Positions 17,808-24,810 of a stretch of 64,000 nucleotides of DNA are shown piece after piece. The position numbers were made by a program, and so were the translations under genes. The stretch's first letter is position 1. The number at the start of each line of letters is the position of its first letter. The stretch is from Pusillimonas sp044464525 (GTDB lineage: Bacteria > Pseudomonadota > Gammaproteobacteria > Burkholderiales > Burkholderiaceae_B), in assembly GCF_044464525.1 (NCBI RefSeq), contig NZ_JBIQLE010000001.1, forward strand, positions 62,001 to 126,000, written 5' to 3'. The notes below the pieces were generated by a model that saw only the letters and a list, made by a program, of their open reading frames with translations, did not search any database and had not been told where the DNA came from.

Positions 17808-19268
17808 ATGCGGCTCATCAAAAAAGCACTGACCTTCGACGATGTGTTGTTGGTTCCTGCCTATTCCGAGGTCTTGCCTCGCGACACTTCTCTGCTTACG
17901 CAGTTCACACGCGACATCACGCTCAACATCCCCCTGGTCTCGGCGGCCATGGACACCGTTACCGAAGCGCGCCTGGCTATCGCCATGGCCCAAGAAGGCG
18001 GTATCGGCATCATCCATAAAAACCTCAGTGCCGACGAACAGGCCCGGGAAGTGGCTCGCGTCAAGCGCCATGAATTCGGCATTGTCATCGATCCGGTAAC
18101 CGTCACGCCCACCATGAAGGTGCGTGATGCCATCGCGTTGCAACGCCAGCATGGCATCTCGGGCCTGCCGGTGGTCGAAGCCGGAAAACTGGTCGGCATC
18201 GTCACCAATCGCGATCTTCGTTTCGAAGATCGTCTCGACGTTTCCTTGCGCGACATCATGACGCCGCAAGAGCGTCTGATCACCATGGATGAAAGCGGCA
18301 CACTTGACGAAGCCCAGGCCCTGATGCACAAGCACCGCCTCGAGCGTGTGCTGATCGTCAACAGCAAGTTTGAATTGCGCGGCCTTGCAACGGTGAAAGA
18401 CATCGTCAAGAACACCGAGCATCCCATCGCTTCCAAAGACGGCCAAGGGCAGTTGCGCGTGGGCGCGGCCGTCGGGGTGGGCGAGGGCACTGAAGAACGC
18501 GCCGAGAAACTTGCCGCCGCCGGCGTAGACGTCATCGTCGTCGATACCGCGCACGGCCATTCCGCTGGCGTGATCGAACGTGTTCGCTGGGTCAAGAAAC
18601 AATATCCGCGCATCCAGGTCATCGGCGGCAACATCGCCACGGCCGAAGCCGCGCGGGCGTTGGTCGACGCCGGCGCCGACGCGGTGAAGGTGGGCATCGG
18701 CCCGGGCTCCATCTGCACCACGCGTATCGTCGCGGGCGTGGGGGTTCCGCAGATCACCGCCATTTCCGACGTTGCACAGGCCCTCGAAGGCACAGGCGTG
18801 CCGCTGATCGCCGACGGCGGCATCCGCTATTCCGGCGACGTCTCCAAGGCCTTGGCGGCGGGCGCATCCACCTGCATGATGGGCGGCATGTTCGCCGGCA
18901 CCGAAGAGTCTCCCGGCGACGTCGTGTTGTACCAGGGGCGTTCGTACAAATCGTATCGCGGCATGGGCAGCGTCGGCGCGATGAGCGACGGCTCGGCCGA
19001 CCGCTACTTTCAAGACCCGGCCAACAACGCCGACAAGCTCGTGCCCGAGGGCATCGAGGGCCGCGTGCCCTACAAGGGCAGCGTCATCGCCATCATCTAC
19101 CAACTGGTTGGCGGTATCCGCGCCTCCATGGGCTATTGCGGTTGCAAATCCATCAGTGAAATGCGCAGCAAGGCACAGTTTGTCGAAATCACTTCCGCCG
19201 GCGTGCGCGAATCTCACGTGCACGACGTGCAGATCACCAAAGAAGCACCCAACTACCGAGCTGATTGA
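17808..19268 (+). CDS. guaB: IMP dehydrogenase
   Basis: A 486-residue enzyme oxidising IMP to XMP with NAD, the committed step to GMP. The N-terminus MRLIKKALTFDDVLLVPAYS is typical. Two CBS regulatory domains sit at about residues 95-210, and the catalytic loop GPGSICTTRIVAG has Cys303. The flap motif (YRGMGSVGAMSDGS) is intact. ATG at 17808 is favoured over an in-frame start at 17787 because the family N-terminus begins there and GGAG precedes it. guaA follows after 65 bases. Confidence 0.97.
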   Translation: MRLIKKALTFDDVLLVPAYSEVLPRDTSLLTQFTRDITLNIPLVSAAMDTVTEARLAIAMAQEGGIGIIHKNLSADEQAREVARVKRHEFGIVIDPVTVTPTMKVRDAIALQRQHGISGLPVVEAGKLVGIVTNRDLRFEDRLDVSLRDIMTPQERLITMDESGTLDEAQALMHKHRLERVLIVNSKFELRGLATVKDIVKNTEHPIASKDGQGQLRVGAAVGVGEGTEERAEKLAAAGVDVIVVDTAHGHSAGVIERVRWVKKQYPRIQVIGGNIATAEAARALVDAGADAVKVGIGPGSICTTRIVAGVGVPQITAISDVAQALEGTGVPLIADGGIRYSGDVSKALAAGASTCMMGGMFAGTEESPGDVVLYQGRSYKSYRGMGSVGAMSDGSADRYFQDPANNADKLVPEGIEGRVPYKGSVIAIIYQLVGGIRASMGYCGCKSISEMRSKAQFVEITSAGVRESHVHDVQITKEAPNYRAD

Positions 19269-19294
19269 TTCCGCCTCGTTATATTGCACACTTC

Positions 19295-19314
19295 GCGCCA
19301 CCTTCGGGTGGCGC
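19295..19314 (+). terminator. Stem-loop between guaB and guaA (TTCG tetraloop)
   Basis: A perfect 8-bp stem (gcgccacc / ggtggcgc) closes on a TTCG tetraloop, an unusually stable RNA hairpin, 26 bases after the guaB stop and 19 before guaA. The following TTCAAAT is not a proper U-tract, so it may stabilise the guaB 3' end or attenuate read-through rather than terminate fully. Confidence 0.5.
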
Positions 19315-19333
19315 TTCAAATAAGCCAACCATC

Positions 19334-20920
19334 ATGCATCAGAAAATCCTCATACTTGATTACGGTTCGCAAGTCACTCAATTGATCGCGCGACGCGTGC
19401 GCGAGGCGGGCGTCTATTGCGAAATTCATCCAGGCGATGTCGATGATGGTTTCATTAAGGGTCAGGAAAACCTGCGCGGCATCATATTGTCGGGCAGTCA
19501 CGCCTCGGCCTATAGCGACGGCTCATTAAGCGCGCCGACTGCGGTATTCGAAGCGGGCGTACCCGTCTTGGGTATTTGCTATGGCATGCAAGTCATGGCC
19601 TTGCAGCTTGGCGGCGAAGTAGAGTGGTCAGACAAGCGCGAGTACGGCTACGCCGAAGTGCGCGCGCGCGGCCACACCCGCTTGCTTGACGGCATCGAAG
19701 ACTTCGCCACCACCGAAGGCCACGGCATGCTCAAGGTGTGGATGAGCCACGGCGACAAAGTCACCGAGCTGCCTGCCGGCTTCAAGCTGATGGCGTCCAC
19801 AGAATCTTGCCCGATCGCCGGCATGGCCGACGAAGATCGAAATTTCTACGGCGTGCAGTTTCACCCCGAGGTTACCCACACAACTCAAGGCCAGGCCTTG
19901 ATATCGCGCTTCGTCCATGAAATCTGCGGTTGTGCCGGCGACTGGAACATGCCCGATTATGTCGACGAAGCCGTGGCCGCCATCCGCGCCCAAGTCGGCG
20001 ACGATGAAGTCATATTGGGTTTGTCGGGTGGTGTTGATTCTTCCGTGGCCGCCGCGTTAATCCATAAAGCCATCGGCGACCAGCTTACCTGCGTCTTCGT
20101 TGACCACGGGCTCTTGCGTTTGAACGAAGCCGACCAGGTCATGAACACCTTTGGCGACCATTTCGGCATGAAGATCATTCACATCGATGCCACCGAACAG
20201 TTCATGGGCAAACTTGCGGGCGTTGCTGACCCCGAGCAGAAGCGCAAAACCATCGGCAGGGAATTCGTCGAAGTCTTCCAAGCCGAGGCCGGCAAGCTGG
20301 GCAATGCCCGCTGGCTCGCCCAGGGAACTATCTATCCCGATGTCATTGAATCGGCCGGCGCCAAGACCGGCAAGGCCGTTGCCATAAAGTCGCACCATAA
20401 CGTCGGTGGTTTGCCCGATACCCTCAACCTCAAGCTGCTCGAGCCGCTGCGTGAGCTCTTCAAGGACGAAGTGCGCAAGCTGGGCGTTGCCTTGGGCCTG
20501 CCTCCCGCCATGGTCTATCGACACCCGTTCCCGGGTCCGGGCCTGGGCGTGCGCATTCTGGGCGAAGTCAAGCACGAATACGCCGATTTGCTGCGCAAAG
20601 CCGATGCCATCTTCATCGAAGAGTTGCGCCGCGCCGAAGACCCTGTCAGCGGCAAGAACTGGTACGACCTTACCTCACAGGCGTTTGCGGTCTTCCTGCC
20701 GGTTAAATCGGTGGGTGTCATGGGCGACGGCCGAACCTACGACTATGTAGTGGCCCTGCGCGCCGTGCAAACCTCTGATTTCATGACAGCTGACTGGGCT
20801 GAATTGCCATATTCCCTGCTGAAGAAAGTGTCCTCGCGCATCATCAATGAGGTGCGCGGTATAAATAGGGTGACCTACGACGTGTCAAGCAAACCGCCGG
20901 CGACGATTGAGTGGGAGTGA
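19334..20920 (+). CDS. guaA: GMP synthase (glutamine-hydrolysing)
   Basis: A 528-residue enzyme aminating XMP to GMP. The N-terminal class I glutamine amidotransferase has its Cys82 nucleophile in LGICYGMQ and the His/Glu pair in FHPEV. The ATP pyrophosphatase domain has the P-loop SGGVDSS at 231-237, and the C-terminal dimerisation domain ends PPATIEWE. ATG at 19334 (MHQKILILDYGSQV) is the family start; an in-frame start at 19265 would read through the intergenic hairpin. The guaA 3' end is a known integration target of genomic islands, and the DNA immediately downstream is a patch of mobile remnants. Confidence 0.97.
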   Translation: MHQKILILDYGSQVTQLIARRVREAGVYCEIHPGDVDDGFIKGQENLRGIILSGSHASAYSDGSLSAPTAVFEAGVPVLGICYGMQVMALQLGGEVEWSDKREYGYAEVRARGHTRLLDGIEDFATTEGHGMLKVWMSHGDKVTELPAGFKLMASTESCPIAGMADEDRNFYGVQFHPEVTHTTQGQALISRFVHEICGCAGDWNMPDYVDEAVAAIRAQVGDDEVILGLSGGVDSSVAAALIHKAIGDQLTCVFVDHGLLRLNEADQVMNTFGDHFGMKIIHIDATEQFMGKLAGVADPEQKRKTIGREFVEVFQAEAGKLGNARWLAQGTIYPDVIESAGAKTGKAVAIKSHHNVGGLPDTLNLKLLEPLRELFKDEVRKLGVALGLPPAMVYRHPFPGPGLGVRILGEVKHEYADLLRKADAIFIEELRRAEDPVSGKNWYDLTSQAFAVFLPVKSVGVMGDGRTYDYVVALRAVQTSDFMTADWAELPYSLLKKVSSRIINEVRGINRVTYDVSSKPPATIEWE

Positions 20921-21105
20921 TTCTTCTTAATAACTTATTGATTTTGTTTAATAAAATTAATGTCATTGATGATGTGTTTTACATTGTCAATGGCATTTTT
21001 CTTGGTATGTGAGAAGCATGCTATATACGGGTAGGGTGGGCATGTGCAGCCCGGCTAGATCCAGATTGGTTTCGTGAGCTGTCCCCGCAGGCGCAAAGGC
21101 TGATT

Positions 21106-21162
21106 ATGAGTGCAATCGTTATATTTGAAGCCAGCAACCAGCCCATAGAAATTGGGACGTGA
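21106..21162 (+). pseudogene. Possible N-terminal scrap of a RhuM/Fic-type accessory protein
   Basis: An 18-residue ORF, MSAIVIFEASNQPIEIGT, lies in both repeat copies (second at 23078-23134). Its beginning resembles the start of RhuM / virulence-RhuM or Fic-associated proteins (M-x-x-I-V-I-F/Y-x-...-I-E-V), and it stops where conservation would continue. It is too short to be certain; it could be chance. Confidence 0.2.
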
Positions 21163-21236
21163 TCGTGAAGCGCTTGATATATTTGAATGCAATTTTTATG
21201 ATTGATTTCACGGCAATCAATGGGAGGCATGCAGGC

Positions 21237-21485
21237 ATGAGAGCAGTAACGATCAGGAATGTGCCGGAAGAGGTGCATCGAGCGATCCGGGTGAGGGCGG
21301 CGCGGAACGGCCGTACATTGCAAGCCGAGATGTGCGACATATTGGCTACCGCCGTGAAACCGGAGGGCCGGGTAAAGCTGGGTGACTTGCTGGCAAGCAT
21401 CGGGCGCAAGGTGAAATTGACCGACGAAGAAATGGCGGTTTTTGACCGTGACCATTCACCAGCCCGCGCAGCGAGCTTTGAATGA
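21237..21485 (+). CDS. FitA-type ribbon-helix-helix antitoxin, copy 1
   Basis: An 82-residue protein starting MRAVTIRNVPEEVHRAIRVR, the ribbon-helix-helix DNA-binding domain of FitA-like antitoxins; the later part (DLLASIGRKVKLTDEEMAVF) would wrap the toxin. ATG at 21237 follows GGGAGG at 21222-21227. The frame is also open from 21159, but without family similarity. Such proteins repress their own operon together with the PIN-domain toxin FitB. Here the toxin reading frame starts on the antitoxin stop (TGA/ATGA overlap) but is lost after four codons, so the antitoxin is an orphan. It is identical to copy 2. Confidence 0.87.
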   Translation: MRAVTIRNVPEEVHRAIRVRAARNGRTLQAEMCDILATAVKPEGRVKLGDLLASIGRKVKLTDEEMAVFDRDHSPARAASFE

Positions 21486-21494
21486 TTTTGCTGG
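21482..21494 (+). pseudogene. fitB toxin, first four codons only (copy 1)
   Basis: ATG at 21482 overlaps the antitoxin stop and encodes M-I-L-L, as in the downstream copy. At 21495 the sequence switches to unrelated DNA, and the frame continues only as non-PIN sequence (ANAFMVVYARPKQ...). The catalytic Asp expected at residue 5 is missing, so no toxin can be made. Confidence 0.85.
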
Positions 21495-21495
21495 C

Positions 21496-21600
21496 GAACG
21501 CTTTCATGGTGGTGTACGCCAGGCCGAAACAGGCCGTGCGACTCGGAATGACTTCTGCAAAGCCCTGGAGGCGATTCGCCGATCTTTGCCCCAAGCGTAG
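21496..21600 (+). pseudogene. Unrecognised C-terminal gene fragment at the repeat junction
   Basis: Immediately after copy 1 ends, a frame without a start codon runs to TAG at 21598-21600. It encodes 34 residues containing GRATRNDFCKALEAIRRSLP, which reads like a charged helical protein tail rather than noise. It may be the 3' end of a gene truncated when the repeat arrived. I do not recognise the family. Confidence 0.3.
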
Positions 21601-21612
21601 CCCGGCGGAACG

Positions 21613-21648
21613 GATAAGAATAATAATAAGAAGATTATTATTCTTATC
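21613..21648. repeat. AT-rich perfect palindrome
   Basis: Perfect 15-bp arms (gataagaataataat / attattattcttatc) flank a 6-base AAGAAG loop. It lies between a plus-strand gene end (21600) and a minus-strand gene end (21701), so it may be a weak bidirectional terminator or a protein-binding site. It has no GC clamp. Confidence 0.6.
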
Positions 21649-21700
21649 ATCTTACCCAGCCCGGCAGTAAGTACGACGGCGGCCAGATGACCGCTTTCTG

Positions 21701-21949
21701 CTATTCAATCTCGTATCTGATCTTCGCCTGGGCGGCGATTTCGTAGGCCGCGTCGCTGGTGGCCTCGGCATGGGCCAGATACGCACGTATGGCTTCTGCG
21801 CTTTGCAAGTCCTCGACCAACAATTCGCGGCCGACTGCCGGGGTATCAACCCATTCGCGCTGTGCCGGTGGTAGTGGATAGCCACCGGCGGCTATGGCCT
21901 TGGCCAGCACATCGTCCGCGTTCAGCTCGACTACGGAGCCACCGCGCAT
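21701..21949 (-). CDS. Small hypothetical protein in the accessory patch
   Basis: An 82-residue acidic, Ala-rich protein (MRGGSVVELNADDVLAKAIA ... AAQAKIRYEIE) with coding-like composition but no family I recognise. Its ATG overlaps, as TGATG, the stop of a 17-codon ORF (21949-22002, MGKKTLKTRLQIAEPVA). This suggests translational coupling to a leader or to a truncated upstream gene. The same frame is open to 22033. It lies between the two 527-bp repeats together with other remnants. Confidence 0.45.
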   Translation of the reverse strand: MRGGSVVELNADDVLAKAIAAGGYPLPPAQREWVDTPAVGRELLVEDLQSAEAIRAYLAHAEATSDAAYEIAAQAKIRYEIE

Positions 21950-22146
21950 CACGCGACCGGCTCGGCTATCTGCAACCGCGTCTTCAGTGTTTTCTTGCCC
22001 ATGTCGGCTCTCCGTTTGGTAGCGGCCGTTCAAGTTTCCCTGAGCCTCCTAAGTTTTTCTCTCATTGAACAATATGCAGGGATCGCACCCTTGAAAATTT
22101 TGTACTATTATGAACCAATTTGACACACTGCAGAGCAGGTGCCGCC

Positions 22147-22481
22147 ATGTCTACAAGCCACGACGACGAGTTCCTTACCATTAAGCAGGTAGCAGAACTC
22201 CTGAAGGTTACCATCCGCGACGCTCGCGCCTCACGCCGGATGGCTTCCGGTTTACGAAGGACGTTGCTCAGTTTTCCGGCTTCCATAAGTTCTGTGAAAA
22301 CTTCCCCTACGACTTCGTTGAGAAGAAGGCGTCCGAGCGGGAGTCGGGGCTGAACATGGCGTACATACCCATTAGTAAGGTGTCTGACCAGATTCAGAAC
22401 CGTGTTTTCAACAGACCGCTGGCCCACAATGCTAAGCTCGATCTCATGAAAAGCCGCTTATCGAGCGTCCAAACCCAATAA
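22147..22481 (+). pseudogene. Excisionase/MerR-type HTH remnant, frame-broken
   Basis: ATG at 22147 opens MSTSHDDEFLTIKQVAELLK, the start of a small helix-turn-helix protein of the excisionase / AlpA / MerR-like kind. After about 24 residues the frame turns into Arg/Ser-rich sequence and ends at 22353. A different frame, open from about 22188 to the TAA at 22479-22481, carries plausible protein (LTPDGFRFTKDVAQFSGFHK ... KLDLMKSRLSSVQTQ). Either one gene has a frameshift near 22210 or two fragments have been joined. An Xis-like HTH fits a former integrated element. Confidence 0.45.
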
Positions 22482-22662
22482 TGTGATGAAAAAACCGCCT
22501 GTTCGCCTTTCTAGGTCGAATCCACGGGTAAGCCGCAGTGACCATCAATCGGTAAGTATCGTTCGAGAGCATCGACATCAACTTATCCTGGACTCTTGGC
22601 ATCATCCAAGAATGGGTGCGATAGATCACAGGAAGGGCCTCCAATAGTAAGGAGAAAATAAA

Positions 22663-22936
22663 ATGACGAAGCAGCTTCAAGACACCCAGATGAACTGCAC
22701 CCCAAAGGTTGGATTTATATCCAACTTTTGGGGTGCAGTTCAAGAAGGAGCCGTTTTTCTTTACCGAGGAAATCGCGGTTGAGATGGTCGCTGCTGGCTA
22801 CGAGTCCGAGCTACCGCCCATTGCCTGCACGATGCGTCTACGTGACGTGCTGACGGATATGAGCGATGCCGAGCTGGCATTGATCGCTGACCAGGAGCGC
22901 GAGCGCCGACAGAACAAGCAATTTTCAGTCAGCTAA
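22663..22936 (+). pseudogene. Small ORF interrupted by a 52-bp palindromic insertion
   Basis: ATG at 22663 has AAGGAG at 22649-22654 and encodes MTKQLQDTQ, where the 52-bp element at 22691-22742 breaks it. Removing the element and one copy of the AGA duplication restores a continuous 72-residue frame, MTKQLQDTQ-KEPFFFTEE..., ending at 22936 with DQERERRQNKQFSVS. The insertion plus duplication adds 55 bases and shifts the frame to a stop shortly after. The restored product has no family I recognise; its size and charged C-terminus suit a small phage or plasmid protein. Confidence 0.7.
22691..22742. mobile_element. 52-bp MITE-like element with IS3-type ends
   Basis: Two 23-bp inverted repeats (22691-22713 and 22720-22742; left end tgaactgcaccccaaa) differ at one base and enclose only TTTATA. 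The TGAACTGCACCCC end resembles termini of IS3-family (IS150-like) elements. The element is flanked by AGA at 22688-22690 and 22743-22745, a 3-bp target duplication as made by that family. There is no room for a transposase, so it is either an internally deleted IS or a minimal non-autonomous element moved in trans. Confidence 0.72.
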
Positions 22937-22939
22937 ATC

Positions 22940-23466
22940 GATGATGTGTTTTACATTGTCAATGGCATTTTTCTTGGTATGTGAGAAGCATGCTATATAC
23001 GGGTAGGGTGGGCATGTGCAGCCCGGCTAGATCCAGATTGGTTTCGTGAGCTGTCCCCGCAGGCGCAAAGGCTGATTATGAGTGCAATCGTTATATTTGA
23101 AGCCAGCAACCAGCCCATAGAAATTGGGACGTGATCGTGAAGCGCTTGATATATTTGAATGCAATTTTTATGATTGATTTCACGGCAATCAATGGGAGGC
23201 ATGCAGGCATGAGAGCAGTAACGATCAGGAATGTGCCGGAAGAGGTGCATCGAGCGATCCGGGTGAGGGCGGCGCGGAACGGCCGTACATTGCAAGCCGA
23301 GATGTGCGACATATTGGCTACCGCCGTGAAACCGGAGGGCCGGGTAAAGCTGGGTGACTTGCTGGCAAGCATCGGGCGCAAGGTGAAATTGACCGACGAA
23401 GAAATGGCGGTTTTTGACCGTGACCATTCACCAGCCCGCGCAGCGAGCTTTGAATGATTTTGCTGG
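22940..23466 (+). repeat. 527-bp perfect direct repeat, copy 2
   Basis: This is the second copy of 20968-21494, beginning 4 bases after the stop of the interrupted ORF. Here the sequence continues into the authentic fitB frame (MILLDTNVISEQ), so copy 2 keeps the ancestral right-hand context while copy 1 has foreign DNA there. Confidence 0.95.
23209..23457 (+). CDS. FitA-type ribbon-helix-helix antitoxin, copy 2
   Basis: An 82-residue protein identical to copy 1 (21237-21485), with the same GGGAGG ribosome-binding site. Its stop overlaps the fitB start in the usual antitoxin-toxin coupling. Because both toxin genes nearby are broken, this antitoxin has no intact partner in the window. It could still bind operator DNA in its own promoter, present twice in the repeats, or neutralise a related toxin elsewhere. 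Confidence 0.88.
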   Translation: MRAVTIRNVPEEVHRAIRVRAARNGRTLQAEMCDILATAVKPEGRVKLGDLLASIGRKVKLTDEEMAVFDRDHSPARAASFE

Positions 23467-23879
23467 ATACAAACGTTATATCGGAGCAATTTCGAGCCGT
23501 ACCCAGTGAAACGGTGATTGGCTGGTTGAGTCGTCAGCCGTTGGAAACGCTTTATCTGGCATCTATGACCGTGGCCGAACTGCGCGCCGGTGTTGCCCTG
23601 ATGCCCGTTGGCAAACGCCGGACAGTGCTTAGTGACAGCATCGAACAACAAGTGTTGCCGGTGTTTGTGGGCCGGGTGTTGCCGTTTGATATGGCGCTTG
23701 CACACGTGCCTATGCCGATGTGCTGGCAGCCGCTCGCAAGGCCGGCAGCGGCATCGAGGCGGCTGATGCCGTCATAGCGGCGATTGCCCTGGATAACGTT
23801 CAGCGTGGCTACAAGGGACGTAAGCCCCTTCCTGGCGGCTGGCGTGAAAGTAATCAACCCTTGGGAAGATCAAGAGTAA
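23454..23879 (+). pseudogene. fitB PIN-domain toxin with two compensating frameshifts
   Basis: The first ~83 residues are good FitB/VapC-type PIN RNase (MILLDTNVIS with Asp5, VAELRAGVALMP with the conserved Glu). At 23701-23704 two extra bases (CACA for CA) shift the frame; the reading frame then stops at 23775-23777 after 107 residues. In the shifted frame the family sequence continues (AYADVLAAARKAGSGIEAAD), and near 23798 a two-base loss returns to the original frame for FSVATRDVSPFLAAGVKVIN ending TAA 23877-23879. The two C-terminal catalytic aspartates are therefore not translated, so the toxin should be inactive. Confidence 0.88.
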
Positions 23880-23942
23880 AGCAGTAGTCGTGCAGTGTTG
23901 CACGGCACGCCGAACCTCGAGCTCATACCATTACGCCCGTCT

Positions 23943-24380
23943 TTAATACAAGTACTTCCCTAATACTTTGGCCTTGTCCCAGTCGGTCTTCCCTAGCCAA
24001 GTCGTCTCGCCTTTTATTACGTTAGGCCCGTCAAAAGTGTTGCGCACAAAGGCGCCTGCCACTATATCCTTGCTTTTGGGATCGTACATAACAACATAGC
24101 TTTCGCTGATGCAATCATGCGGCTTGCAACCCCAATAGACGTTGTAGTCGACGTTGTCGAGAGTTTCTACCGTTGGAGGGGCAGTGGTACCGTAGCTGCC
24201 TAGCCAAGAAGAGTCCTTGACGACAGGAGCCATGATTTTTTCAAAAGCGGATTTTAAGGCAGGGCTCGCCTGGGCAGCCTCATACAAGTGTTGCGGCTCC
24301 TTCTCCGCTTGGGCTACGTGCACACCTAAAAGCAAGGGCAAGATAGACAAAGAGATCATAGATGCTTTAACTACCTTCAT
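23943..24380 (-). CDS. ivy: Ivy-family C-type lysozyme inhibitor
   Basis: A 145-residue periplasmic protein with a Sec signal peptide (about residues 1-25, ending HVAQA). The diagnostic lysozyme-inhibitor loop C-K-P-H-D-C is at residues 85-90; in E. coli Ivy this disulphide loop plugs the lysozyme active site with its His. The remainder (YGTTAPPTVETL, VYWGCKPHDCISESYVVMYD) also fits. ATG at 24380 was chosen over 24395 because GGGAG lies at proper distance. It is convergent with the fitB remnant. Ivy protects peptidoglycan during host contact or against lytic transglycosylases. Confidence 0.9.
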   Translation of the reverse strand: MKVVKASMISLSILPLLLGVHVAQAEKEPQHLYEAAQASPALKSAFEKIMAPVVKDSSWLGSYGTTAPPTVETLDNVDYNVYWGCKPHDCISESYVVMYDPKSKDIVAGAFVRNTFDGPNVIKGETTWLGKTDWDKAKVLGKYLY

Positions 24381-24810
24381 GGCAAAGACTCCCATAATAT
24401 GACAGGCGTGTTTATTTGAACGTGGCTCATGTCGCCACCAGCATCGGATATATGGAAAATAAATCCGATGCTGGCGTCTGGCGCCCTGGCCAGCTTACTG
24501 ATTGTGAACGATGCTCGCAGCGCTTTGTCGAAAATACACCTCGCGCACCGCTCTTGCATCAGCCGTGACATTGGCTTTGAAGCAGGCCTTTCCATCGAGT
24601 AGATGGCAAAGTATTTAGCGCAGGACATAAGATTGCGGCCACCAAACAAGACTTACTGACCAGCTAAGTGCGCTTGTTATTTTGGCGCAGCACTGAGGCG
24701 TTTAATCAAATCTATTTCGGCTTGTCGGTATGGCGTTCCGTCCGATTGGAAAATATCATGAAACCAGATCACCGGCTGCTGGTCTGTATAGGGGTGGAAC
24801 CAGGGTTGCG
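24381..24810. other. Non-coding stretch with a 12-bp inverted repeat
   Basis: About 430 bases between ivy and the next minus-strand gene, without a convincing gene. It holds one perfect inverted repeat, ccagcatcggat at 24438-24449 paired with 24463-24474 around a 13-base loop, without a T-tract. Short ORFs here overlap the ivy promoter and look random. The rest shows nothing I can name. Confidence 0.6.

Larger units (their letters stand above)
20968..21494 (+). repeat. 527-bp perfect direct repeat, copy 1
   Basis: By eye, bases 20968-21494 are identical to 22940-23466 at a constant offset of 1972. The repeat begins in AT-rich DNA 47 bases behind guaA, contains the whole fitA antitoxin gene, and ends 13 bases into fitB. 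No inverted terminal repeats or transposase belong to it. Sequence diverges abruptly on both sides. Confidence 0.95.

Noticed and set aside
17415..19328. Long minus-strand ORF (637 codons) opposite the purL end and guaB
   Set aside because: It is antisense to two unmistakable enzymes and has no family-like sequence; long shadow frames are common in GC-rich coding DNA.
22444..22743. Minus-strand ORF of 99 codons ending the accessory patch
   Set aside because: It runs across both arms of the 52-bp palindrome, so its start is part of the insertion; no family similarity.
20968..23466. Interpretation of the 527-bp repeats as a composite transposon
   Set aside because: The repeats carry no transposase and no terminal inverted repeats, and their outer borders show no target duplication.
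24377..24649. Minus-strand ORF of 90 codons overlapping the ivy start
   Set aside because: It overlaps the ivy ribosome-binding site and signal peptide and shows no protein-like pattern.
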